Positions 45,871 to 58,227 of a DNA stretch of 64,000 nt are shown here, piece after piece. Source of the DNA: Portunus trituberculatus (taxonomy: Eukaryota > Arthropoda > Malacostraca > Decapoda > Portunidae); assembly GCF_017591435.1 (NCBI RefSeq), contig NC_059272.1, forward strand, positions 9,274,550 through 9,338,549, written 5' to 3'. The position numbers and the translations under genes were made by a program. The first letter of the stretch is position 1; every line of letters starts with the position of its first letter. A model generated the notes under the pieces. It was not told the DNA's origin, ran no database searches, and saw nothing but the letters and a program-made list of their open reading frames with translations.

Positions 45871-46289
45871 TGCGTATCTTTATCTTAAAGATAATGTAGA
45901 AGCTCAAAGTGTTTATGTAGTTGCAAAGCAACTAGAGCTCGATGAAGAAAAGTTCCAGTTTTTGTACCGAATGTGGAAAGAAATTTTTGCTATCTGGTAT
46001 TCTATGTTAAATAGTTAATTGTCTGGAAGAGGCATATTCTTAGTTGTGCACGAGAGCACGCACGAAAGACAACTGACAACAAAAAGACAACTGTTTCCTA
46101 CAAGGCTACGTGACCCTCTCACAGGCAGTGTTGTCACATGTGCTCACTCAAATTTGTCTAGTCTCTTGAAAACTAATCAACATGTGCCATACATCCAAAA
46201 GTAATCTTATTATTGTATATTTTGTTATTAAAATAAAAAAAAGTAATAGTACATCGTCTAATAATAAGTTTTGAAGTGAAAGTTCCATT
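45871..46289. other. AT-rich spacer
   Basis: No gene seen. A short segment at 45890-45960 could be the 3' untranslated end of the R2-like element. Confidence 0.35.
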
Positions 46290-46512
46290 AAAATTTGGCA
46301 TCACAGTCCGAGGTGGCAAGTCACACATTAAAAAATAACGGGCAAGTCCTATTCCCGAGTGGCGTGGCACGTCGCAAGTGGTACGTGGGACGTGCCATGC
46401 CACTTTGGTGTGAAAGGTTTCATGTTTCCAGATGTTCGTTTTCACGTGACACGCCATGTGGCTTGCCACTTGCCACATGCTACTTGCCACCTTGGTGTGA
46501 CAGCGGCCTAAA
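46290..46512. repeat. TGGCA/TGCCA-rich repeat, possible DNA element
   Basis: Dense CGTGGCAC, GTGCCATGCCAC, GCTTGCCACTTGCCAC words in both orientations, ending CACCTTGGTGTGACAGCGGCC. Ends of this form resemble Harbinger-type transposon termini. I cannot define a matching left end. Confidence 0.35.
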
Positions 46513-46896
46513 TCTCATGCTTACAAATTTTTATAGGTTTTGAAATACTACAAAGGGGTGGGAAGTGAAGGCCCTGTTAGAGTCAGGATATCGGCTTCTA
46601 TTTTACTACTTTAGTAAATAATGTGTATTTTAAATAATCACCATATGATTACAAATATAATACAAAAGAGTCCCATTTACTTATTTAATGAATGAAATGG
46701 AAAAGCACTAATTGCTTCACAATTTTCAAAACATAAATTATACTAGACTGACTAGGTAAATAGCTACCAGACAATGTAGTGATGGTACAGTTAAGATTGG
46801 CTTGGCCCTGGCCTGATACTAAAAAGTTGGAACTCATGCTTCCCATAAGTGTCCAACTAAAGGTTTGGTCTGCTGTCATACATCTCTTCTTGGAGA

Positions 46897-47224
46897 ATAT
46901 GCTCAGGCAGGCCATGACAATGGTAAAGCGGTAAAGATTCCATTAATAACACATTATGGTGTAATAGTTTAAACTATATATAAGTTACATACTGTATATC
47001 AAAATAAGATAGCATATATATAGAAAAAGATAAACATGACTCTGGATATATGATCACCTCATATGCTCAGGCAGGCCATGACAATGGTAAAGCGGTAAAG
47101 ATTCCATTAATAACACATTATGGTGTAATAGTTTAAACTATATATAAGTTACATACTGTATATCAAAATAAGATAGCATATATATAGAAAAAGATAAACA
47201 TGACTCTGGATATATGATCACCTC
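46897..47224. repeat. Perfect 164-bp tandem duplication
   Basis: 46897-47060 and 47061-47224 appear identical along their whole length, starting ATATGCTCAGGCAGGCC and ending GATCACCTC. A third partial start (ATAT) follows at 47225, so a 4-base repeat bounds both units. Either a very recent duplication or an assembly artefact. Confidence 0.9.
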
Positions 47225-47898
47225 ATATTCTCTACATAGTAGTTTGATCTTAATAGAAAACATATCAGTCATTTATAACAAAGGAGAAACTAAAAAACCA
47301 AAAACTCATCTGAATGGAGAGAGAAATCTGTGTAGCAAAAGAACAGCCAAAGTTGACCAAAGTTCACTTAGACCTACGATGACCTTGGCTTCATTAGTAT
47401 GCGTTTGAGCTTGTGCTTAATGTCATGCTATAAGTTAGAATCTTATCGGATATGTATCAATGGCCAAATCAATTCTGCATTCTGACAAATTTTTCCAGTG
47501 TTTCTGTGAAATAACCAAATGGGAAATGAAAAGTAGTGCATTAGGAAGTTTCACTAGTGATGAAGTATGCAAACAGCAATGCACAAGATTTAATATTTTA
47601 GATTTAATTCACTTATATTATTTCAGCATACTAACTAAATTTGGTTGAACAAATATAATTACTGGATTTACCACTAGATAAGGGGCATTTTTTACAAAAA
47701 GTATGCCAATGAACAAAACCTATGTTCATTCTTCTATCAATAGTAACTTATGATACTATTATACAAGAAAAATCATCACAAACTAAAGTCTTAAAAATAT
47801 CAGAGGATTATTTTTTTAGACCCTGAGGCAATTTTCCAATTTGGCTGAAATGTGCAGTCATGTCAAGATTCTCTTATAATGAAGCATTGCCACACATA

Positions 47899-47980
<82 letters not shown>

Positions 47981-49032
47981 GGATAATTTTTCCCAATGAC
48001 ATGAATTGTACAGATTATAAACAAATATATAGAAAAAAAGGGGCCTTTCATTAGAATATCAGAGCTAAATCTGGAACCATCTCATGTGAATGCATGTCTG
48101 ACATGGTGTTAAATATATTATGTCATTACATATTCAATATTCTGTTAAACAGGATTCTATTGTAAAAAAAAAAAAAATTCAAATTACATAGTTTTCTCCA
48201 ATAAGATATATTTCCATCTATTGCTTCTCAATATATCTGTTTGTCCTTAAACTCAATTGCCCAACATTTTCAAACTTTTATTCATATTCTATTATCAATA
48301 CACATATATACATGTGTCTTTTCTCAAATATCCTCTATCCTTTTTTGCTCCTCCCCCATTGTAGTTTACTCAAGCAATATGGTATTTTCATCCTTATTTT
48401 TTAGTTGAAACTTCTAAACATGACCCATTCTACAAGTAACAAAAATGAGCATCATATTAGTTTATACAGCAAGATTTAACTATAATTCTCATGAAACATA
48501 CCATGAAATTATCCTAAAATATACAATGAATAAAAAAAATAATAAATAAATAAACAAATAAATAAAAAAATTACTGAATTAAAATTTAATAACTTCCAAA
48601 GAATTCATTCAGCCACCAAATTACTTTATACACTATGCTAACTCAATGATAAAATAACAATTTATTCCAGATCAAAAAATATCAAGAAAGTATTACACAA
48701 TAATTCATGAATGTTAATCTTTTACTAAGTATCTCCTTAGATAATGAACTAAAATTATGATACAAACTTGATGACTCATTAACTTTTTTTGATTACTAAA
48801 TTAGCTAAACAAAACAGATCACAATCATAGTATGAATACTTGGCATCAATGACAATGAAACAGTAATCTTGCTATCTGAGAACACAAGAACATATTACCA
48901 ATGCTCTCATTTACTGATTAATTTATGCATTCTTTCCAATCTTCCTTTAAAACACTGTAGTTGAGAGGTAGTATTCAATGTTATTCCTTAAATTGACATC
49001 TCATGGGTGCATCTCAATGCACTGGTTGTAAA
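47225..49032. other. AT-rich region, no gene recognised
   Basis: Low-GC DNA with one TA microsatellite. No open frame above background and no repeat family that I can name. Confidence 0.4.
47898..47976. repeat. (TA)n microsatellite
   Basis: About 39 perfect TA units. Confidence 0.95.
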
Positions 49033-49245
49033 GTGGTACAGTGGAACCATGTGTGCTTTGGGGTCCGCGGGGTCTCCAAGCGCACGTGTTCGAATCCTGT
49101 CCACGGTCAGAGTGTAGGTTAGGCTTCCTCACTCGAGGCAACGGCTTCCTAGCGGGTGGGCTTTGAGATAGGAGGTACCCCCAAAAGTACCCTCTTTAGC
49201 CCATAAATTCCCATGAAAAGCCTTCATGGTATTAAAAAAAAAAAA
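49033..49245 (+). mobile_element. SINE family III, full-length minus 5' tip
   Basis: Starts at GTGGTACAGTGG, with B box GTGTTCGAATCC, CCACGGTC, the GGCTTCCTAGCGGGTGGG tail and a 13-base A run at the end. Compared with 41484-41711 it lacks the first few bases and differs by scattered substitutions. Confidence 0.85.
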
Positions 49246-51785
49246 TGCTTGTTTGTGGGCATTTCATGAAGTAACAGTGTGAGATGTTTATCAAAATATT
49301 CTTTGCCTTCATTAAAGAAACTCACTATGAATTACTGACACATAAGATGAAGGTACAGAATCCCTTACCGGAAGACCCACTACTTATGCTAATATTCAGA
49401 GCAGCTTCAATATTTTCTATTGTACAGTTTCATACCCTATGTTTGTGCATTCTGAGATACAAAATTACCAGGCAAGAATTGATAATAATGACTATGGAGA
49501 TGTCCATGGGGAGGAATCCAATTAGGTAAATGTGTTTCTTCTGCCATGGTGTTTTAAACTACTACAGCATGGTAATGCTCAACCCCATCCATGACCTGCA
49601 ATGCAAATCCCTAGCATGGCCCCCAAAGTCAAGTGGATCAAGTTGGAAGAACTATCATCCTGTAGTGGATTCACTGTAGTTCATGATGATAATGAAGAAA
49701 TTAGTTAACTGTATGTAAGTATAGTGACAATTCTATCATTATACCAAAGAATGGAATGTAATAAATCATGTTTTTTGAAGTTCAATGTTGCAGAATACAG
49801 AGCTTGAACTTCCACATTTGGATGATGTGCATAGCAAAAGAAAGCAGTGTCTGCCATTCTAGCTTGGCTGCCATCACTAATGGATGTGCAATAAACAAGG
49901 CAAGTCCACTCCAATTAAGTCTTTCATCCCTCTCCAAATATACTTAATATGATTGTGGCAACATATAAGTTGTGAAGAAGGATTAATGTTTTTATGTTTG
50001 CTAAGTATGTATAGTGGCATGGTATTTCATGGAGACAGAGGCTAAAACAACAAGAGGGGGAAGGGAATAGAGTGAGTTTTGGATGCTCTCTTAGCTAAGG
50101 AGCAATGTCCTATTCCTATATTTTACTATTTTCCAAAATCATTTCAGCTTTTATTTAATCTTCAAAACTACAACAAAACATGTTAATTCATATTAAAAAT
50201 GTATAAATATTACTGAATCTCATGGCAATATTTTGAGTATATGTCAGTCAACCAATTTTCTTTATCAGTTTATTCTGATCATGATGCCGTTTTCATTCAT
50301 TAAAAGAGTCGGTCAGATAAAACATTAGGTACTAACATCTGTGGAAACATCTATGCATTTCCAATTTCCATCTCAATACACTGAATATATATTTGCTATA
50401 AGCTATCAGGTGAGAATATTTTAATGGCTTCCAGTAAATACTTAGCAATACTCAATCTCAATAAATCTTATTTAAAACACTAATGTAATGAGAAAAATAA
50501 ATAATTTCCACATAATTCCTAGGAGATACACCAGGATTTCATTATACCTATCCACATCACTAGTCCTATGGAGATTATCATATCACTCCATGCAAGATTC
50601 TTTAAGAGATTATCATATCACTCCATGCAGGATTCTTTAATACTGCATTATGAAATAAATCAATCACAAAGAATTGCCTTTTCTGTACAAGCAACATTGC
50701 TTGATTAGTTATGTACATCTCTTCTTTTCTAAAAATATTTCAGATACCACTATACTACTATTGTTTCAGCTAAGTTCACTGCTTTCATAAATCTTTGAGA
50801 TGGCATCTTACACTAAACTCTTCTTTAAACCAAACCCCAAACCAAGTAATGTCTCATGAGATCTGAGAAGAATACACACTATATGAAATATAAATATAAC
50901 ATTATCATTTTCGTACTGCTTTAGTGCAATTCATTATTGAAAAAGAGATAAAAATTTACATTTATGAGGATTAAATAATAAAATATAAACTATATAGGAG
51001 GTAATATGTGGATAATGTAAAGATGGTTTCCATATATGTGAATCCTTTTTAAGTGATGTTTTCACAGCATACGACTCTCATATAATGACATCCTGGTACA
51101 TTATTCTTAAAGGTGAATTTCAATACAACAACAAATGACTAGATATCAATGGCATTTTATAATCCAGAGATTTAAAGAATTTCAATCATTCCAAATATTA
51201 GACACACATCTATGAACAGCATTTCAATGTTGCTTTCTCAAACAGGAGAGTATCTCCTCTGAATTAGCATTAAGCAAGAACATTTTTTATGCTTGTCCAA
51301 TGTCTCTTGATTTAATTCATTCATATGAATCATAAAAAATCCCTTTACAATCTTTCTTCAAACTTAAGTAACATAGAGATAATTCTTTTTTTTTTTTTAA
51401 ATGTGACTAAAGTAAAGAATATCCATTACTCACTTCAAACATCCTTCCATCTTGATGATCTTTTCCTTTGCATTGAATTATACTTACATTGCTTTGATAA
51501 AACATATCAAACATACAGTGCAAATAACACTTTTGAATAATATAGCAGTTTCATAACTTAAAATATATATATATATCTCCAAGTATGAAAACCACTGAAA
51601 TATATGGTGCAAATTAAACTTAAGTAATATATCAGTTTCATAATTCAAAACATAAATTTCCAAGTACACTACTAAAAGCAATGTCATTTAAGTTAGGAAC
51701 TGAGGCCAACTTCTGAGATTATAATGAATAACAAACCTTGACCTCTGTAGCAGCATAAGGCATCATGAATTGCCCTGAGAAGCAG
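49246..51785. other. AT-rich region downstream of TMEM18
   Basis: May include the TMEM18 3' untranslated region. AATAAA in its sense occurs at 50274-50269, about 1.5 kb after the stop, but I cannot say it is used. A minus-strand frame at 49705-49914 (SDGSQARMADTAFFCYAHHP) may be an old RNase H-like transposon piece. Confidence 0.35.
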
Positions 51786-51932
51786 TCACTTGTTCTTCTT
51801 AGCTTCTGCAGATGATTTTACTGAATGACTAGATTTTTCTCTGTATGAGCTGCCTTGTCTTGCTGCTCTGGCCTCCAGTTCAGCTTTCTTCCATGTCACC
51901 ATCATGCTGCTGCTCAACCACAACCAGTTCAT
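51786..51932 (-). CDS. TMEM18: TMEM18 last coding exon
   Basis: Acceptor TTTGTTTTTAG at 51933, then MNWLWLSSSMMVTWKKAELE, a basic/serine-rich tail and EAKKNK before TGA. It aligns with the end of human TMEM18 ([21 protein letters not shown] from memory in pattern, not residue by residue). The phase and W-x-W motif support it. Confidence 0.85.
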   Translation of the reverse strand: MNWLWLSSSMMVTWKKAELEARAARQGSSYREKSSHSVKSSAEAKKNK

Positions 51933-52045
51933 CTAAAAACAAAGTACATAAAAAAAGTCAAGCAATATCAATGCTGTGAATTGGCCTATATAATGATTTT
52001 GAAAAAAGGGTTCTTATGCATGGAGCACAGCAATGATTTTACTTA

Positions 52046-52116
<71 letters not shown>

Positions 52117-53393
52117 CCCGGTAGCTCAGTGGTTAGAGCGCTGGCTTCACAAGCCAGAGGACTGGGGTTCGATTCCCTGGCCGGGTGGAGATATTTGGGT
52201 GTGTCTCCTTTCACGTGTAGCCCCTGTTCACCTAGCAGTGAATAGGTACGGGATGTAAATCGAGGAGTTGTGACCTTGTTGTCCTGGTGTGTGGTGTGTG
52301 CCTGGTCTCAGACCTATCCGAAGATCAGAAATAATGAGCTCTGAGCTCGTTCCGTAGGGTAACGTCTGGCTGTCTCGTCAGAGACTGCAGCAGATCAAAC
52401 AGTGAATTACACATGGTCGAGACAAGATCAAGGTCGGACGGGCGGACCAACGTTCCCCGCGATCAGCTGATCTCAATACCAAAGGTTGTGTGTTTACAGA
52501 GGCCTGGGCAAATGCATGACTTGTGTGGCAATAGTCTCCAGAAACTACATTGAAAGGCACCATGAGTAGGAAAGAACTTACACCCATAAGCAGGTATGAG
52601 AATAGGGAAGGAGTACAAGAAAAGGATGATGATGACGATGAGGAAGAGGCTAGATTCGGAGGATTTGATGAGGCAAGTACTGCCCTCCATAGGCAAGTTC
52701 TAACTTTGGAGAAAAAATTAGACAACTGGATAAGAGAAAGTATGAGAAGTAAAGAGAACGATGAACAGGAGAAAAAGTTTCTGAACTTGAAAGACCGGAT
52801 AAAAAAGTGGAAGAAAGTGAAGGTAAGTTAAGAGTATAGAATGCAGAACTGAGAAAAGAACTAGCCAAATATAAGAAACAGATGGATGAAGGACTTGGTA
52901 AAGTAGAGAAAGAAAAAGGGGACCTGAAAGATCTAGTTAGCAAAGAAGAGGAAGGAGTACATGACGTGATTAAAAAAGAAGTACAGGCATGGAGAGTACA
53001 AGATAAGAAAGACAAAGATAACTTACAGGAGGTGATTCAAGAACAACTAAAAGAAAGAGACAAGAACATGGCAAACAAAATTATTGGAGTCCTTAAGGAA
53101 AAGGAAAACCTAGTAAAGGAAATTGTAGAAAAAAAAAGTGTAATTATCTTTGGACTAAAAGAAAAAATGTAAAATATAGACCAAGAAGGGAAAAGGAGGA
53201 AATGAAGTCAGTTAAAGACCTACTAAAAAATCTAAATGACGAAGATAGGCAGAACCTAGAGGAGGAAGTGGAGGAAATTCACAGAATGGGACCTTATCAA
53301 GATGGAACAACAAGACCAATTAAGATACTACTAAAATCACAAGCAGCAACAGAAGAGATATTATATAGAACAACAAAACTCAGAGAAACAGAA

Positions 53394-53472
<79 letters not shown>

Positions 53473-56400
53473 AAAAAATAAGAATGAGGAAGAAAGGAAG
53501 AGATACAACGAATTGGCGGCAGCAGTAAGGAAAAAATAATGAAAGGTCAGAGGAGGAAAAAGGCATTTTTTTGGAGAATTCTAGGAGACAGGATAAGAAA
53601 ATGGTATATAAGAGAGAAGGAAGAGGCAACAGTGGACCAAGTGTAACTAAAAGTGATAAGGGCAAGAAACTAAAAATGATGTATACGAACATAGATGGGG
53701 TTCTATCAAGTAAATTAGAACTAAAAGATTACATAAGGAAAGAAAAACCGGATATTGTATGCCTGGCTGAAACAAAACTAAATGAGACAATCAAAATAGG
53801 CATAGATAATAGATATAATGTATGGAGGAAAGACAGAGGGGTAAAGGAGGAGGAGGAGTCATGATAATGACAAGGAAAGAGATGGTGGTAAACCATGTGG
53901 AATATGGGGAAGGAAAAGCAGAAGTACTGTATATTAAGATGCATATTAATAAAAAAGACTTAACAATCATTGTAACATATGTGCCACCAAAAACGAATGC
54001 ATGGACCAACCGAGAATATAAAGATATGATAGATGACACTATAAGGAGTCTAACGAGAGTCATTAAAGAAAGGAGAAAAGTGTTATTAGTAGGAGACTTC
54101 AACTGTAAAGAAGTGGACTGGGAAAATTATGAAAGTGGTATGGGGGAAGAAGCTTGGGGAGAAAGATTCCTAAACCTAATGATAGATAATATGATGGATC
54201 AAAAAGTAAAGGAAAACACAAGATTCAGAGGAAACGATGAGCCAGCAAGATTAGACCTGGTTTTTACAAGGGCTATACAAATGAATGATGATATAAGATA
54301 TAAGTGCCCATTGGGAAAGAGTGATCATGTAATATTAGAAATGGATATAGAAGAGGGAAAAGAAGATAGAGATGAATCATACAAAGGAGACCGATTAAAT
54401 TACAGAAAGGCTGATATTGAGAATCTCAAGAACTATTTCAAATACGCTAACTGGGAGGAGATGGAAAACTCTGAGGGGTGCAAGAGAAATATAACTTATT
54501 TTTGGAAATATACAAAACAGGAGTCAGGGAATATGTCCCAAAATATAGACCTAAGGAAGAAGGAAAGAAAGATTGGTTTAACGCAAAGTGTGCCAGGGCA
54601 AAGGAGAAAAGAGATGGAGCATGGAAAAGGTGGAGGAGAAATAGAAATGCAGTAAATAAGGTAAACTTCAAGATAGCAAGAAATGAATATGTTAAAGTGA
54701 GGAAGGAAGAGGAGAGGATCTATGAAAAGGACATAGTCGAAAAATGCAAGGAGCAACCAAAATTGTTTTACAGATTCATAAATGGAAAAATAAGACAAAA
54801 AGAAACAATAGAAAGGTTAAAAGGAGAAAATGGGATGGTGGAAGACCCAAAAGTATGGCAGAACTGTTAAATAATAAGTTCCAGGAGGTCTTTACTAAGG
54901 AATCCAAATTTGAAAGACCACAGGGTAATAGAGAGACCATCTATATGGAAGAGATTAAAGTAACCAAGCTTGAAATAAAAGAGTTAATGAAGGAACTGGA
55001 TGAAGAAAAGGCAATGGGACCGGATGAAGTCTCAGGCAGAATACTGAAAGAATGTAGGGAAGAACTAGCAAGACCTATATACAACATCATAAAATGCTCA
55101 ATAGAAAATGGAACAGTACCAGTAGAATGGAAAAGAGCTGAGGTGGTTCCCATATATAAGAGCGGAAGGAAGGAAGAACCTCTAAATTACAGACCGGTAT
55201 CATTAACTAGTGTAATATGTAAGATGTGTGAAAGAGTAATAAAGAAACAATGGATCGAGTTCCTTGAAGACAACAAATTATTATCAAATAGCCAATTTGG
55301 CTTTAGAAAAGGTCGGTCGTGTGTAACAAATTTACTGAGTTTCTACTCTAGAATAGTTGACAGGGTACAAGAGAGAGAGGGATGGGTTGATTGTATTTAC
55401 TTGGATTTAAAAAAGGCGTTTGATAAAGTGCCACATGCAAGGTTACTGTGGAAATTAGAGGAGAAGGGTGGTTTAAAAGGAAGCACATTGAGATGGATGG
55501 AAAATTATTTGAGGGGGAGAGAAATAAGGACGGTAGTCAAAGATATGAAGTCCAAGTGGAGAGCAGTAGAAAGCGGAGTGCCGCAGGGGTCAGTATTGGC
55601 GCCAATACTTTTCTCATTTATATAAACGACATGCCAGAAGGAGTGAACAGCTACATAAATCTGTTTGTGGACGATGCGAAACTGTGCAGAGTTATAAAGC
55701 AAAAAGAGGATTGTGAAATACTGCAAGAAGACCTAAATAAGATCTGGGAATGGAGTAAAAAGTGGGAGATGGAATTCAATGTGGACAAAAGCCATGTCAT
55801 GGAAATGGGAAAGAGTGAAAGACGACCAGTGGGAATCTATAAGATGGGAGATGGAGTAGAACTGGAGAAAGTAAAAAAGGAAAAGGATTTGGGAGTGACG
55901 ATGGAAGAAAATAATCAACCAGCAAGCCATATTGATAGAATTTTCAGAGAGACATATAATTTGCTAAGGAATATTGGAATAGCATTTCATTACATGGACA
56001 AAGAAATTGTGAAGAAACTGATAAGTACTATAATAAGACCCAGATTGGAATATGCAGGAGTAGTGTGGACCCCTCACAAAAAGAAACACATAAGGAAGCT
56101 GGAGAGACTACAAAAAATGGTTACAAGAATATTCGGTCCCAGAACTTGAAGGGATGACATACGAGGAGAGACTAAAGGCTATGGATCTTCCAACATTGGA
56201 ACAGAGAAGGGAGAGAGGGGATCTCATACAAGTTTATACATTAAAACCTCAGCTCACAACCATAATTCGTTCCTAAATCCTGTTTGTCACCCGATTTGTT
56301 CGTCCCCTGAATAAATTTTTCCCATAAGAATGTATTGAAATACCATTAATTCGTTCCAGACCAAAAAAAAATCATACTTTTGTCTATAAAACCCATTCAA

Positions 56401-58153
56401 AATAGACCTTTAATGTATGCATGACATGAACGAAATAATTATAGAAAGACTAAATTGTTTTACTTAACTAAATGCTATCAAAATGATAATAAAATGAATA
56501 AAAAAGAAAAGGTTATTTACTTGAGAGACTGGACGTTGATGGCATGATGGAATGGAGGAGAGGAGAATGGGGAGGAAGGGAAGACAGACAAGATCTGAGA
56601 AGACAGTCATGAGAGGACTTTGGATGTGCGCAGCGTGCCAGAGCTACACAACAGCTGTGTAGCGTCACAAGTCAGTGCCGCTATGTGGGGCCCCGTTATA
56701 GTGAACATCGGCATGGGAAACATGGAAAGATTGCCAGTCTTCGTCTCTGCCTTTGGAAGACCCTTGCCTGCTGGGGATTGACTTCCTCACGCGTGTGGGA
56801 GCAAGTTTGGACTTCCAAGAAGGGAAGTTAAAGGTACGTGGCCAGGAAGTTCCTTTGATCCTCGGAGGTGATGGATGCTCAGTGTGAGAGGAGCAGGTAG
56901 TAGGGCGGTGTTCCTTGCCAGGCGAGCGAGGAAACAGCTGCGATGGATGTGCCACAATCTGCAGTACCTGGACATGGCCAGGATGATGATGACAGCAACG
57001 CTGAGAGCCACCAGAGCAGCGAGGATAACGCCGAGGAAGCTACAGTAGAGCGCGCCGGTAACATCACCATGCCCAGGAAAAACAGGAGAAAATCGTGATG
57101 GCACGGAGATTATGTTATGTAATATTTTTCGTATGTTCCTGTTTCTATTTTCTTTTGTGCTCATGTTTTGTTTTGTTGTTGTATGATAGCCGGATTGGCT
57201 ATCACACAGACAGCTCGCCTGCCGGCGAGCCGTTTAACCACATTCGTCCCCTGGGTCGCTATATTGACAAATTTTTTGGCCGTCTCCTGAATTGTTCGTC
57301 CCTAGAGACGTTCGTCAAGCGAGGTTTTACTGTAAATTGAACAACGGAATGGACCAAGTGGAAAATGATTATCTGATCCTGAGAGAAGAATATGCCAGTC
57401 AAAGCACAAGATCGTATAGTAAGAAACTGAGGAAGGGGAGTTGTCTAAGAGATATTAAAAAGTATAGTTTCCCGCAAAGATGTGTTGGGACGTGGAACAG
57501 TTTGAAGGAAGAAGTAGTGTCTGCAACGAGTGTACACAATTTTAAGGAAAGATTGGACAAGTGTAGATATGGAGACGGGGCCACACAAGCATAAAGCCCA
57601 GGCCCTGTAAAACTACAACTAGGTAAATACGCACACACACACACAAACACATATGTATGATAAAAAAGATATCAACCACTATGATAAGACCTAGACTAGA
57701 ATATGCAGCAGTAGTATGGTTGCCATATAGGCAGAAAGATATCAAGAAACTAGAAAGGATACAAAGGGTTGCTACAAAGATGGTCCCTGAAATAAAAAGA
57801 TCTTCCCTATGAAGAAAGACTGAAGGAGATGGAGCTACCAACTTTGAAGGATAGACTTAATAACGATGTATAAGTTAGTAAACCGTATGGAGAAGATAGA
57901 TAGACAAGACCTGGTAACACTGATAGAGCAGGGAGACAGACAAACAAGAGGACATTCCAAGAAAATCATGAAAAGTCAGTCATAGGAATATCAAGAAGTT
58001 TAGTTTTCCACATAGGACAGTAGACATCTGGAATGAATAAGTGAAGAGATTGTAACAGCAGAAAGTGTGCGCAAATTTAAGAAGTTAGATAAATGTAGAT
58101 ATGGAGACAGGTCACTATGAGCCCTGGTCGAACCCTGTAACATACAACTGGGT

Positions 58154-58227
<74 letters not shown>

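Larger units (their letters stand above)
52412..57650 (+). mobile_element. CR1-like LINE with ORF1, split by mariner
   Basis: AG-rich plus-strand element in the TMEM18 intron, antisense to the gene. It contains ORF1, EN-RT and a 3' end at AACTAGGTAAATACGCACACACAC. It is interrupted by (TA)n at 53396-53470 and by a Tc1/mariner-type element at 56239-57332, after which the protein resumes with NNGMDQVENDY. Confidence 0.88.
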
